A DNA stretch of 8,965 nucleotides from JANXQE01 sp035651635 (GCA_035651635.1 DASRFK010000263.1:1-8965), one strand, 5' to 3'. Shown: positions 1-7,390, counted from the first letter of the stretch. Program-made: numbers and translations. The notes: generated by a model from the letters alone, not told the origin.

Positions 1-897
1 TGGGGACGAGTGGTCGCGTCGCCGGTGCTGTTAAAAGCGGGCGTGACGATCGAGCTGGTCAGCCGCGACGAGTCGATCCGGCAAAAAGCGAAGACCTTCG
101 ACGGCACCTTTGAATTTGGAGCCGTGCCCGCGGGAATGTACGGGTTTCGACTGAGTGATCACGATGGTAATGTTCTCTTGCGATGGTCCCGGACCCTCCA
201 AGGCCAACATGATCACGAGATTTTCCATCTGCCGGTGGACCAAGAAGAGGCTAAGTGGCAGGACTCGGTTTCGGTGCGCCAGCTGGGTCACAAAACTCCT
301 AAAGAAGCCATGAAAGCATTTCAAGAGGCTATGAAGGATCTTGAGTCCGGGGAGCAGGAAAAGGCTGTTTCCAACCTGGAGCAAGCCGTTTTACGGGACC
401 CGCAATTCGCGGAGGCGCAAACTGCCTTGGCGACAGAGCTGCTGTTGACGAACCATTTGGAAGAGGGCTTGCTGCACGCGCGTTTGGCATATGAGAGCAG
501 CCCCCGAGTCATGCGGACTGCGCACACGCTTGCCGCTGGCTTGATTACCGCCAAACACTATCAAGAGGCGGAGAATCTGGTGCGCTCGGTGATTAATGGG
601 CAGCCGCACTTTTCCCCTTACAACCCGGAACTGAATGCATTGCTCGCGCTTAGTCTGATTGGCCAGCGCCAATATACCGAGGAAGCATTTGAACTAGTTG
701 AGCGGGCTGCGAGCAGTTATCCATCTTCCCGGCTATTGGTGGCAAATACTCTGGTTGAGACGGGTCAGACCAATCTCGCATTGGAACAAGTTCAGAAGTA
801 TCTGGATACTTCTGCATCCCGATGCGAGCGGGCGGACCTGGAGAACTGGATCGCCAGGTCGCGAGCCCGTTTAGGAATGCTCGCGAGTTTGCCCTAG
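1..897 (+). CDS. Carboxypeptidase-regulatory-like / TPR protein, 5'-partial
   Basis: The reading frame is open from the first base of the window, and the residues before the first possible internal start (GTG at 10) already fit the beginning of a beta-sandwich domain, so the true start lies upstream. Residues 1 to about 85 read as a carboxypeptidase-regulatory-like fold (AGVTIELVSRD, then FEFGAVPAGMYGF), a module that often decorates acidobacterial surface and periplasmic proteins. A linker with the phrase SVRQLGHKTPKEA follows. After it come amphipathic helical pairs typical of TPR repeats, clearest at about residues 100-170 (A-x-E/K-x-L-E-x-G...A...L..A...DP pattern) and continuing less regularly to the end. 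TPRs are protein-interaction scaffolds; no catalytic residues are visible. It ends at TAG, 97 bases before the receptor start and on the same strand, so an accessory role to that receptor is possible. The partner is unknown and the N-terminal signal is off the window. Confidence 0.8.
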   Translation, partial: WGRVVASPVLLKAGVTIELVSRDESIRQKAKTFDGTFEFGAVPAGMYGFRLSDHDGNVLLRWSRTLQGQHDHEIFHLPVDQEEAKWQDSVSVRQLGHKTPKEAMKAFQEAMKDLESGEQEKAVSNLEQAVLRDPQFAEAQTALATELLLTNHLEEGLLHARLAYESSPRVMRTAHTLAAGLITAKHYQEAENLVRSVINGQPHFSPYNPELNALLALSLIGQRQYTEEAFELVERAASSYPSSRLLVANTLVETGQTNLALEQVQKYLDTSASRCERADLENWIARSRARLGMLASLP

Positions 898-994
898 ATC
901 CTGCCTAACTTTCTAAGTCGCGGCCGCGCGCGCATGCATCCGTTGGTTGTCTTCCTTGCGCCCGGTGAGCCAAGGTACAGAAAAAGGGGAAACC

Positions 995-3900
995 ATGAGA
1001 TTCAAGTTATGTCTCGCGCGTCTGCGGCTATTAGCTGCATTGGGTACTCTCTGCCAACCACTCCTCCTTGCACAATCCGCTGGAACATCCGGATTGACGG
1101 GAACGGTAACGGATCCTTCAGGTGCTGCAATACCAAATGTATCGGTCGCCATTACGAATAACGACACCGGCGAGAGCCGGGAGGTGAAGACTAATGATGC
1201 CGGTATTTACAGGTTCACGCTGCTGCGCCCGGGGACCTATCGGGCGCGTTTTTCAGCGTCCGGATTCAAGACCTCGGAAGTAGCCGCTGTCACCCTGAAC
1301 GTTACCGAAACACCAACCTTGGATCGGACGTTGGAAGTCGGCGCGCAGTCGGAGCAAATCACTGTCGAGGCAACCGCGCAAACTTTGCAAACGGAAAGCT
1401 CTACGCTTGGCACTACTGTTGGCGAGAAAATTGTCACATCCATCCCGCTCAGCAATCGCAACTACACGCAAATCTTAGGAATGTCGGCCGGCGTGAATGG
1501 GACAGTCAATAATGCCACGAACTTTGGCAAAGCCACAAACGATTTCAGCGTGAACGGCGCCGACCCGGGACAAAATAACTACCAAATGGACGGTGTCGCA
1601 ATTAACAACATTGCGAACGGCGGCAGCTCAAACGATGCAGGAATATACGCAGGCATCGGCATTCCCAATCCGGATGCAATCCAGGAGTTCAAAATCCAAA
1701 CCTCGACTTACGATGCGAGTTACGGACGGAACCCGGGTGCAAACGTAAACGTAATCACTAAGTCCGGATCCAATGCCTTTCATGGCGGGGTGTGGTGGTT
1801 CTTCCGTAACGAAGATTTAAACGCACACGACTTTTTCGACAACAGCTCGAATGGCGGAGCTCGCCAGGTTTTCCGGCAGAATCAAGTCGGCGGGTCTTTC
1901 GGAGGACCATTCGTCAAAGACAAACTCTTCTTCTTCGCAAACTATCAGGAGACTCGGCAGTACAACGGCGTTGCGGCACAGGGTGTCACTACGCAACTGC
2001 TGCCGCCATTGCCGCCAGGTGATCGTAGCGCCCCTGGATATCGAGCCGAACTGGGGGCTGCATTATGCCCGGCCAATCATCCTGGAGAGCGCGGCTTCAC
2101 TACCTTCCTCGGATTCAACCAGCTCAGTTGTGATGGCTCGAACATCAGTCCGGTCGCCCTGAATTATCTCAATATCAAGCTGCCCAACGGACAGTACTAC
2201 ATTCCCAGTTCCGGTACAGCGGGCTTCGTATCGTCATTTATCACCGATCCTGCAACATACGAAGAGCACCAACTGATTCTGAACGGCGACTATCTGATCG
2301 ACAGCAAGAACACGCTTGCCACCCGCTATTTCTATAGCAACAATCCCCAAATACTTCCCTTGTCTGGGGGCCTGCCTGGCGCTCCCGGCAAAAGCTTTTA
2401 CTCCACTACGAATGCCGTGATTAAGCTGACCACCCTTGTGACACCGGCGCTTGTAAACGAACTGCGCGGATCGTTCCAGCGCAACAACGCCGTGGGAACC
2501 GATATCACGCCGGCCACTCCACAGTCCTTGGGGCAAACGCCGATGATTCCGACTGTGACTGAAATGACTCCGATTATTAATTTCGGCGGTCCGCAAACCG
2601 GTGGGACCTTGGCGCCGTCCTTCAGCCCCACCACCCAGATGCAGGTCGCGGATCAAATCTCTTGGGCGCACGGAAAGCACACCATTCGCGCCGGATATGA
2701 ATTTGAGGAGACCCAGTGGAACATCGTATTCGCCGGTTTGCTGCGCGGCCTGATCTTTATTGGATCGTTTAATGATTTTCTGATTGGTTCGAACGGTAAC
2801 ATCCTCCAGTGCCTGTTTTGCACGCGCAGCGCGCCAGATGGCCTGATTCACGGCTACCGCTTGCCCAACCAAAGCGCATTCGTTCAGGACGACTGGAAAG
2901 CCACCCAAAGGCTGACCGTCAACTTTGGAGTGCGATGGGAATACGACGGCGTGTTCAGTGACAAATACGGAAACTTAACCAATGTTTGGACCAGCCAGTT
3001 GAATAGCGTTCCGGCCTCCCAGATTCCCAGTGTCCCGCCTGCGGACATCTTTAATCCAGGACCGAACTACCTGGCGGGTTATGTCGCGCCGAACAATTTC
3101 GTCTCGCACTACGGGCAGCCGCCGCCCGGCGTTTTGATCTCAAACAGAAGTTTGCCCGTTCGTTCCGGTCCACCATTGACCAACTTTGGCCCGAGAATCG
3201 GGTTCGCATACCAGGCCACCAGCAAAGTGGTCGTCCGTGGCGGGTTCGGCATTTTCTATGACCGCATTGCGGGCGACCGTTTCGTTCACTCCGTCGAACA
3301 GGGCAATCCATATGGCGAAACACTGGACTATTCGGGACCCGGCGCGGCCTTCGCCACTCTGGCTGCTCTCTATCCAGCCACTCCGCCGGTGGGTGTCTTT
3401 GCAGCCCGCTGGGCCAACCTCCAGACGGGAGCCACTTCCAACTTGAACACGCCTGCGCTGGATGAGCACATGCACACACCGCTGGTGCGTCAGTATAACT
3501 TGACATTCCAATATGAATTCGCGCCCGCTTGGGTTTTGGAGGCGGGATTCGTTGGTTCAAGCGGCATCAACCTGGTTGACACCTACCAGGGCCAGAACAC
3601 TCCCTTATTAGCGAGTCCGAGCAATCCGATCAACGGCATTACCTTTAACACCGCGGCCAACGCGGCGCTGCGCGTTCCATTCCTCGGCTTTCAGCCGGCA
3701 GGCTATCAGGTTACGGGATTCAACGGAACGTCCAATTACAACAGTTTGCAAATCACGGTTAGGAAACGCTTCAGTTACGGACTGGTCATGCAGGCTTCGT
3801 ACACCTGGAGTAAGGATCTCACCAATCTGTCGCAAGCCAACGTAAATAACATTTCCGCGGACAGCAACGTTCCCGAGGCCTTGTCTCAGCAGGTCGGACC

Positions 3901-4534
3901 GGCGTGGTTCAACCGGCCGAATCGATTCGTCGTCAACTATAGCTACGATCTTCCCTTCCGTCAGCACACCGGAGCGCTGGGCGTTCTGGCGAACAACTGG
4001 AACGTTTCGGGGCTTACAACTGTCCAAGACGGGACACCATTAACGATCGTCGATTACTCCGGGGGAACCGTCTATGGCCTCGGAACGTTCGTCTTGGCAC
4101 GCGCTCAAATGTGTCCGGGAGCGACCTACGGATCGGTCGCAACACCTGGAGGCATCGAGTCGCGCTTGGGTGGACTAAATGGCGGGCCTGGCTACATCCA
4201 TGCGAATGCCTTTTGCGCCCCGCCCGTTGCGCCGTTCTCACCAACCGGAGCTACGTTGTTCGGCAATTCGGGCCCCGGCATCATTCTTGGTCCTGGACAG
4301 TTCAATTGGGATATCTCGTTGATCAAGACGGGACACATTACTGAGCGGCAAACGATCCAACTGCGGACCGAGTTTTTTAATGCCTTTAACCATCCCCAGT
4401 TTGCCAATCCGGGCGGCGTGGGCGCAGTCAACCCCAGCGCGTTGCAAGTCGGCAGTCCAACGTTCGGGCAGATCACTGGTCCGCTCGCCGTAAACCCCCG
4501 CATCATCCAATTTGCTCTCAAGTACATGTTTTGA
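995..4534 (+). CDS. TonB-dependent receptor, Oar-like, with N-terminal carboxypeptidase-regulatory domain
   Basis: This is an outer-membrane beta-barrel protein of 1179 residues. I chose ATG 995 because AGGGG lies just upstream and the protein then opens with a clean signal peptide (MRFKLCLARLRLLAALGT...LLLAQS, cleavage near residue 27). The frame extends upstream to a TTG at 947, but that would put charged residues before the signal. Residues about 32-115 form a carboxypeptidase-regulatory-like domain (GLTGTVTDPSGAAIPNVSV, then GIYRFTLLRPGTY). About 118-280 is the plug (QSEQITVEA, VNGADPGQNNYQMDGV, IQEFKIQTSTYDASYGRNPGANVNVITKSGSN). The remainder is barrel, including FVQDDWK, NFGVRWEYDG and FNAFNHPQFANP, ending RIIQFALKYMF with the terminal Phe common in outer-membrane proteins. 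This architecture is the large Oar-like receptor group expanded in Acidobacteriota. No TonB box is obvious. The ligand cannot be read from sequence; polysaccharide-derived or peptide substrates are only guesses. Confidence 0.93.
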   Translation: MRFKLCLARLRLLAALGTLCQPLLLAQSAGTSGLTGTVTDPSGAAIPNVSVAITNNDTGESREVKTNDAGIYRFTLLRPGTYRARFSASGFKTSEVAAVTLNVTETPTLDRTLEVGAQSEQITVEATAQTLQTESSTLGTTVGEKIVTSIPLSNRNYTQILGMSAGVNGTVNNATNFGKATNDFSVNGADPGQNNYQMDGVAINNIANGGSSNDAGIYAGIGIPNPDAIQEFKIQTSTYDASYGRNPGANVNVITKSGSNAFHGGVWWFFRNEDLNAHDFFDNSSNGGARQVFRQNQVGGSFGGPFVKDKLFFFANYQETRQYNGVAAQGVTTQLLPPLPPGDRSAPGYRAELGAALCPANHPGERGFTTFLGFNQLSCDGSNISPVALNYLNIKLPNGQYYIPSSGTAGFVSSFITDPATYEEHQLILNGDYLIDSKNTLATRYFYSNNPQILPLSGGLPGAPGKSFYSTTNAVIKLTTLVTPALVNELRGSFQRNNAVGTDITPATPQSLGQTPMIPTVTEMTPIINFGGPQTGGTLAPSFSPTTQMQVADQISWAHGKHTIRAGYEFEETQWNIVFAGLLRGLIFIGSFNDFLIGSNGNILQCLFCTRSAPDGLIHGYRLPNQSAFVQDDWKATQRLTVNFGVRWEYDGVFSDKYGNLTNVWTSQLNSVPASQIPSVPPADIFNPGPNYLAGYVAPNNFVSHYGQPPPGVLISNRSLPVRSGPPLTNFGPRIGFAYQATSKVVVRGGFGIFYDRIAGDRFVHSVEQGNPYGETLDYSGPGAAFATLAALYPATPPVGVFAARWANLQTGATSNLNTPALDEHMHTPLVRQYNLTFQYEFAPAWVLEAGFVGSSGINLVDTYQGQNTPLLASPSNPINGITFNTAANAALRVPFLGFQPAGYQVTGFNGTSNYNSLQITVRKRFSYGLVMQASYTWSKDLTNLSQANVNNISADSNVPEALSQQVGPAWFNRPNRFVVNYSYDLPFRQHTGALGVLANNWNVSGLTTVQDGTPLTIVDYSGGTVYGLGTFVLARAQMCPGATYGSVATPGGIESRLGGLNGGPGYIHANAFCAPPVAPFSPTGATLFGNSGPGIILGPGQFNWDISLIKTGHITERQTIQLRTEFFNAFNHPQFANPGGVGAVNPSALQVGSPTFGQITGPLAVNPRIIQFALKYMF

Positions 4535-4592
4535 CGGAGGGAAAGAGAACGACGGTACGTGATGGTCTCCTTAGAGCGCTAAGCAAGCTAAT

Positions 4593-4628
4593 CGGCCGAG
4601 GCGAACTGTGGATCGTACGCCTCGGCCG
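4593..4628. terminator. Perfect 11-bp inverted repeat between convergent genes, probable terminator
   Basis: CGGCCGAGGCG at 4593-4603 pairs exactly with CGCCTCGGCCG at 4618-4628 around a 14-nt loop. It lies 59 bases after the receptor stop and 36 bases beyond the 3' end of the converging cytochrome gene. On the + strand it is followed by a pyrimidine-rich CTTCTTCTT rather than a pure T run, and on the - strand by ATTAGCTT. A two-way intrinsic terminator is the simplest reading. The lack of a strong U tract leaves Rho-assisted termination or mRNA 3'-end protection open. Confidence 0.6.
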
Positions 4629-4663
4629 CTTCTTCTTGCAACTATCGATTCCGTGGCCGGCAA

Positions 4664-4981
4664 CTACTTCTTCAACGTGCGAATGTATGCGACTATATCG
4701 CCCGCGGAGCTAGACGCGGCGGGAATCGGTTTCATTTTCCCGATGCCTTCGGTTATTGCTTTTTTCAAATCATCGTCGCTCATGGCCTGAACGTCGGAAG
4801 CCTTCAGGTCTTTCATCTCGACTTTCATCATTTTGGCAACGGCCGGATTTGGGGTGCCATCGGCGCCGTGGCAGGATTTGCACGACTTGTCGAAAGCGGC
4901 TTTGCCGGCACCGGCATCGGCGGCTTGAAGAGCTACCGTCGTCAGCGCGGCTAGTGAGAGAGAACATAGTAGATTGCGCAA
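4664..4981 (-). CDS. Small periplasmic class I cytochrome c
   Basis: The 105-residue product has a signal peptide (MRNLLCSLSLAALTTVALQA, cleavage near residue 20) and one haem-attachment motif CKSCH at residues 34-38, followed by GADGTPNPAVAK. The Met in GKMKPIP (residue 83) is the likely second axial haem-iron ligand, and the C-terminal helix DIVAYIRTLKK is typical of short monohaem cytochromes c. It should carry electrons in the periplasm. The start is TTG at 4981-4979, supported by a perfect AGGAGG at 4995-4990 with 8-nt spacing; no ATG fits as well. It converges on the receptor gene and has no oxidase or reductase partner nearby, so its donor and acceptor are unknown. Confidence 0.92.
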   Translation of the reverse strand: MRNLLCSLSLAALTTVALQAADAGAGKAAFDKSCKSCHGADGTPNPAVAKMMKVEMKDLKASDVQAMSDDDLKKAITEGIGKMKPIPAASSSAGDIVAYIRTLKK

Positions 4982-4989
4982 GGGTCGAA

Positions 4990-4995
4990 CCTCCT
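4990..4995 (-). promoter_or_regulatory. Shine-Dalgarno fixing the TTG start of the cytochrome c gene
   Basis: On the - strand the sequence reads AGGAGG, then TTCGACCC, then TTG. A full consensus ribosome-binding site 8 nt from a TTG codon, in front of a good signal peptide, makes TTG the real start. Confidence 0.8.
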
Positions 4996-5143
4996 GATGG
5001 AGGGATGCGGCCGTGAATTCGAGGGTTCTTTAGAATGTCCGGAGAAACCATGCGCCCATCCGCGACAGCGTTAGTTGTACCGAGAGTAATGCCAATGGCG
5101 GTCTAACCCGCCCATGAAAGCCGATCGCCTACTGCGCCAAGTC

Positions 5144-5166
5144 GACCCTTTTGTTTTCTTAGGGTC
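5144..5166. repeat. Short inverted repeat with T-rich loop in the cytochrome c / small-ORF gap
   Basis: GACCCT (5144-5149) and AGGGTC (5161-5166) flank the 11-nt loop TTTGTTTTCTT. This is the clearest structure in the 249-base gap between the divergent cytochrome c and 5231 genes. No T tract follows on the + strand, so a terminator is unlikely. An operator or a chance repeat both remain possible, since the stem is only 6 bp. Confidence 0.25.
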
Positions 5167-5172
5167 AGCCTG

Positions 5173-5201
5173 TTTACACTTCGCAAGAAACCGCTTACGA
5201 A
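5173..5201 (+). promoter_or_regulatory. Weak sigma70-like promoter for the 5231 small gene
   Basis: TTTACA (5173-5178, five of six to TTGACA) is followed after 17 bases by TACGAA (5196-5201, three of six to TATAAT), about 30 bases before the ATG at 5231. The -10 match is poor, so this is only a candidate. Confidence 0.25.
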
Positions 5202-5230
5202 CGGGTTGCGTCGGCTAACACAGCTCCACT

Positions 5231-5473
5231 ATGGTTTGCCCAGAACGCTGGAAATTGCTGCTCCAGTATAGGGACGCAGTACGCGCTTATGCAGATTCTG
5301 TAGTTGACTTGGTCGACTGCGTTGGCCTCGAATTGAAGGCAGATATGGAGCCGCTTACCCGCGCGTGGCGCGCAGCTTGGGATCGATCAGAGCAAGCTCG
5401 AGTGTCCCTTGTGCAACACGAAGCGAAGCATCACTGTGATCACGGAGGCTCACTAAGATTTCGCGATTGTTGA
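5231..5473 (+). CDS. Small helical hypothetical protein
   Basis: The 80-residue protein starts at ATG 5231 and ends at TGA, 13 bases before the end of the converging nhaA. It opens MVCPERWKLLLQYRDAVRAYADSVVDL, then has a second amphipathic segment LTRAWRAAWDRSEQARVSLVQHEAKHHCD. Two charged helices joined by a short linker, with the pattern E..R.sL..HEA.H.C near the end, resemble small uncharacterised proteins I associate with Acidobacteriota. That resemblance is from memory and I cannot name a family. The Cys and His near the end (HEAKHHCDH) could bind a metal, but this is speculation. No signal peptide, no membrane segment and no clear ribosome-binding site are seen. The composition reads like a real soluble protein rather than an antisense shadow, since nothing larger overlaps it. 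Confidence 0.55.
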   Translation: MVCPERWKLLLQYRDAVRAYADSVVDLVDCVGLELKADMEPLTRAWRAAWDRSEQARVSLVQHEAKHHCDHGGSLRFRDC

Positions 5474-5486
5474 AGAACACACCACG

Positions 5487-6857
5487 TCAATCCTTTATCC
5501 TCGGCGCCGATCCGGCTCGTGTCGCCTCAACCTTGATACTGACCAGGATGATTGAGCCGATGAGCCCGGCGCATAACGAGGCGGTCAGGATGCCCAGCTT
5601 TGCCTCCGTGAGCTGCGCGTCGTCGCTGAAGGACAGCCCCGCCATAAAGAATGACATCGTGAAACCGATCCCGGCAAGCCAGCCAGCGCCGTGAATGTGT
5701 TGCCAGCACACATTTGCAGGTAGCGATGCCCTGCCGAAACGTACTGCCAGCCATGCTGCCAGCGTGACGCCAAGGGGCTTCCCAAACATCAGCCCGGTAA
5801 TGACCCCCAGCGTAATCGGCTGGACCACAAGTTTTCCAATGTCGCCGGACAAGGGCACTCCTGCGTTCGCCAGCGCGAAGAGCGGCATGATGACGAACGT
5901 CACCCAAGGGTGCACAGCGCGCTCCAGCCGGTGTAGCGGCGGCTGCATTTTCTCGCAGGTATTCTCAAGCGCTTCAATCGCAGTTTGCTGTTCAATGTCC
6001 GCCAGAATAGGAAGAGGCTCGCTTTGTGAAGCTTTTTCAAAGTGGTCCAGCACTGCACGGCCCTCTTTCAGGAAACCACTCTGGTCTAATGCGTTCCGAC
6101 TGGGAATCATGAAGGCAAGTAGGACGCCCGCAATTGTTGCATGTATGCCGGACCGCATCACCGTAATCCACAGCACCGCGCCGATAACGACATAAGGAAG
6201 TGGACGACGCACTCCCAGGCGGTTCGCGGCTAATCCTAGCAGGAGGCAGAAAACAGCCCCTGCGAGTGCGCCCCAGGCCAGATTAGGAGTGTAGAAGAGG
6301 GCGATGACCAGAACAGCTGCAATGTCATCCACAATGGCTAGAGCCGTCAGAAATACCTTGAGGCCGAGAGGCACACGCCCGCCCAGAAGCGCCATCACAC
6401 CTATGGCAAAAGCAATGTCGGTCGCCATGGCAATACCCCAGCCGGCAGCACCCGGCCCGCGCGAATTGATCGCGAAATAAACAAGGGCTGGAACCGTCAC
6501 GCCGCCCATAGCGGCCACAAGCGGAAGCGCGGCCTGACGAGGCGATGCGAGTTCTCCCGCCAGCAACTCGCGCTTGATCTCCAGGCCAACCACGAAGAAG
6601 AAAACGGTCATCAGACCGTCGTTCACCCAGAAGTGAAGGTCGTGGCTCAGCATCATGACTCCGAAGCCGAGAGTTAAGTGAGTGTGCCATAACCCGCTGT
6701 AGGTTCCAGCCCAAGGGGAATTGGCCCATGCCAAGGCTGCGATCGAACAAGTGAGCAAAAGAATGCCGCCGGTGGCCTCCTGTCCCGCAAATCGCTGAAA
6801 AGAGCCGATGAGTTTGACTAAAGGCTTCTCTATCCAGCCGCTCCCGTTTTCAGTCAT
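5487..6857 (-). CDS. nhaA: Na+/H+ antiporter NhaA
   Basis: This inner-membrane antiporter exchanges cytoplasmic Na+ (or Li+) for external protons and helps keep internal pH and sodium low. The 456-residue product has many hydrophobic segments and family hallmarks: GLMTVFFFVVGLEIKREL (residues 81-98), ATDIAFAIGVMALLG (145-159) with the first conserved Asp, ALAIVDDIAAVLVIALFY (172-189) with the paired ion-binding Asp residues 177-178, MPLFALANAGV (324-334) and GLMFGKPLGV (355-364) with the conserved Lys 360. It is longer than E. coli NhaA (388 residues), mainly from a hydrophilic stretch at about 252-315 also found in many non-enteric NhaA proteins, plus a short charged tail. ATG 6857 is directly preceded by an in-frame TGA, so no longer version is possible from that side. 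The ribosome-binding site is weak (GAAAAG about 12 nt upstream). It converges on the small 5231 gene and diverges from the carbonic anhydrase gene. Confidence 0.96.
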   Translation of the reverse strand: MTENGSGWIEKPLVKLIGSFQRFAGQEATGGILLLTCSIAALAWANSPWAGTYSGLWHTHLTLGFGVMMLSHDLHFWVNDGLMTVFFFVVGLEIKRELLAGELASPRQAALPLVAAMGGVTVPALVYFAINSRGPGAAGWGIAMATDIAFAIGVMALLGGRVPLGLKVFLTALAIVDDIAAVLVIALFYTPNLAWGALAGAVFCLLLGLAANRLGVRRPLPYVVIGAVLWITVMRSGIHATIAGVLLAFMIPSRNALDQSGFLKEGRAVLDHFEKASQSEPLPILADIEQQTAIEALENTCEKMQPPLHRLERAVHPWVTFVIMPLFALANAGVPLSGDIGKLVVQPITLGVITGLMFGKPLGVTLAAWLAVRFGRASLPANVCWQHIHGAGWLAGIGFTMSFFMAGLSFSDDAQLTEAKLGILTASLCAGLIGSIILVSIKVEATRAGSAPRIKD

Positions 6858-6965
6858 TCAGGACATCTTTTCGTAAGAATGTGGGATGTACGTTGTCTTT
6901 CCTGTGCAACGCGGGTAAGGATTCCGCGGCCTCGAGATGGACGCTATATAGCTTGCGACGGCGCC

Positions 6966-7055
6966 GCCCACTCCGCCTCGCATCGCAGGTTAAGGCGGTC
7001 GCGTCATTGCCGGTCGGCGTCGCTGTATTGTTGAGGCGCAAGCGCCTCCACCGAT
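6966..7055 (-). promoter_or_regulatory. Candidate structured leader RNA of nhaA
   Basis: Read on the - strand, this part of the nhaA 5' region can form a GAGGCG-CUUG-CGCCUC hairpin (7048-7033), then a GC-rich linker, then a CCGCCU...AGGCGG stem (6998-6973) with a 14-nt loop. nhaA genes are known to be preceded in some bacteria by the nhaA-I and nhaA-II RNA motifs, which are lithium/sodium-related riboswitch candidates. I cannot match this sequence to either consensus from memory, so the call rests on stems and location only. Confidence 0.25.
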
Positions 7056-7191
7056 GTCGTCTGAACTTGCCTCTTGGCGTCATCCGTCGTGATGACGTTT
7101 CTAGGCTCCTTGATCTCTTTTTTTGGGGATCTTTACCGGAGTGCTGTCTGGCTTGAGGTGATCAGTGAAAGCCGTGGACACTCCGAAGCAC

Positions 7192-7224
7192 CTGACGGGA
7201 AAGGCACACGAATTTTAATTCGTG
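7192..7224 (+). promoter_or_regulatory. Candidate promoter with overlapping palindrome upstream of the carbonic anhydrase gene
   Basis: CTGACG (7192-7197, four of six to TTGACA) is followed after 16 bases by TTTAAT (7214-7219, five of six to TATAAT). The putative -10 lies inside the perfect inverted repeat CACGAATT-TT-AATTCGTG (7207-7224), an arrangement expected of a repressor operator. The predicted leader would be about 165 nt. The AT-rich palindrome stands out from the GC-rich surroundings. Confidence 0.35.
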
Positions 7225-7380
7225 CCCCAAAGAGCGGAATTGAATCGCGTGCGACCTTGCCGCGTGACATTTCCCCGAAACTAAAGTGAGCCCTAACGGG
7301 CGACGAAGGAATCCCGAAAATGGCGCCGTCCCAGAGTGCAGGCGTCGAGTTTCTCGTCTTTTCCTGGATGACCCGCCTTG

Positions 7381-7386
7381 GGAGGT
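7381..7386 (+). promoter_or_regulatory. Ribosome-binding site of the carbonic anhydrase gene
   Basis: GGAGGT followed by AGCG and ATG. It decides in favour of ATG 7391 over the upstream GTG at 7286. Confidence 0.75.
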
Positions 7387-7390
7387 AGCG

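Larger units (their letters stand above)
6858..7390. other. 533-base divergent intergenic region (nhaA leader and carbonic anhydrase upstream region)
   Basis: No convincing gene lies here; the open frames across it are short, low in complexity or Arg-rich. It holds several inverted repeats: GCTATATAGC at 6943-6952 (self-complementary), CCGCCT/AGGCGG at 6973-6978 and 6993-6998, GAGGCG-CAAG-CGCCTC at 7033-7048, CGTCATC/GATGACG around a 6-nt loop at 7079-7098, and CACGAATT-TT-AATTCGTG at 7207-7224. The first four lie in the part that would be transcribed as the nhaA leader if its promoter is distant. The last sits over a candidate promoter for the carbonic anhydrase gene. A T run (about 7118-7124) follows the 7079 hairpin but is some 20 bases away. 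Confidence 0.6.

Noticed and set aside
947..994. Upstream TTG extension of the receptor gene (adds 16 residues)
   Set aside because: It would place polar residues before a clean signal peptide, and AGGGG sits properly before ATG 995.
2234..2908. 224-residue antisense frame inside the receptor gene
   Set aside because: It is a shadow of a strongly supported receptor coding frame; its sequence is not protein-family-like.
5068..5095. - strand promoter for cytochrome c (TTGGCA, 16 bases, TAACGC)
   Set aside because: The -35 is good but the -10 matches poorly, so it is not strong enough to list.
6850..7083. Arg-rich - strand frame of 77 residues overlapping the nhaA start
   Set aside because: Its composition (RRHRWRRLRL, RRSGRRRRK) is what GC-rich non-coding DNA gives, and it overlaps nhaA in another frame.
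7092..7289. Possible 65-residue + strand protein (MTFLGSLISFFGDLYRSAVWLEV...), ending where the GTG 7286 frame begins
   Set aside because: The N-terminus is attractively hydrophobic, but there is no ribosome-binding site, the frame crosses the palindromic promoter candidate, and I recognise no family. It is worth a database search only.
7286..7390. Upstream GTG extension of the carbonic anhydrase gene
   Set aside because: It adds about 35 mostly charged residues in front of the Tat signal; GGAGGT directly before ATG 7391 is decisive.
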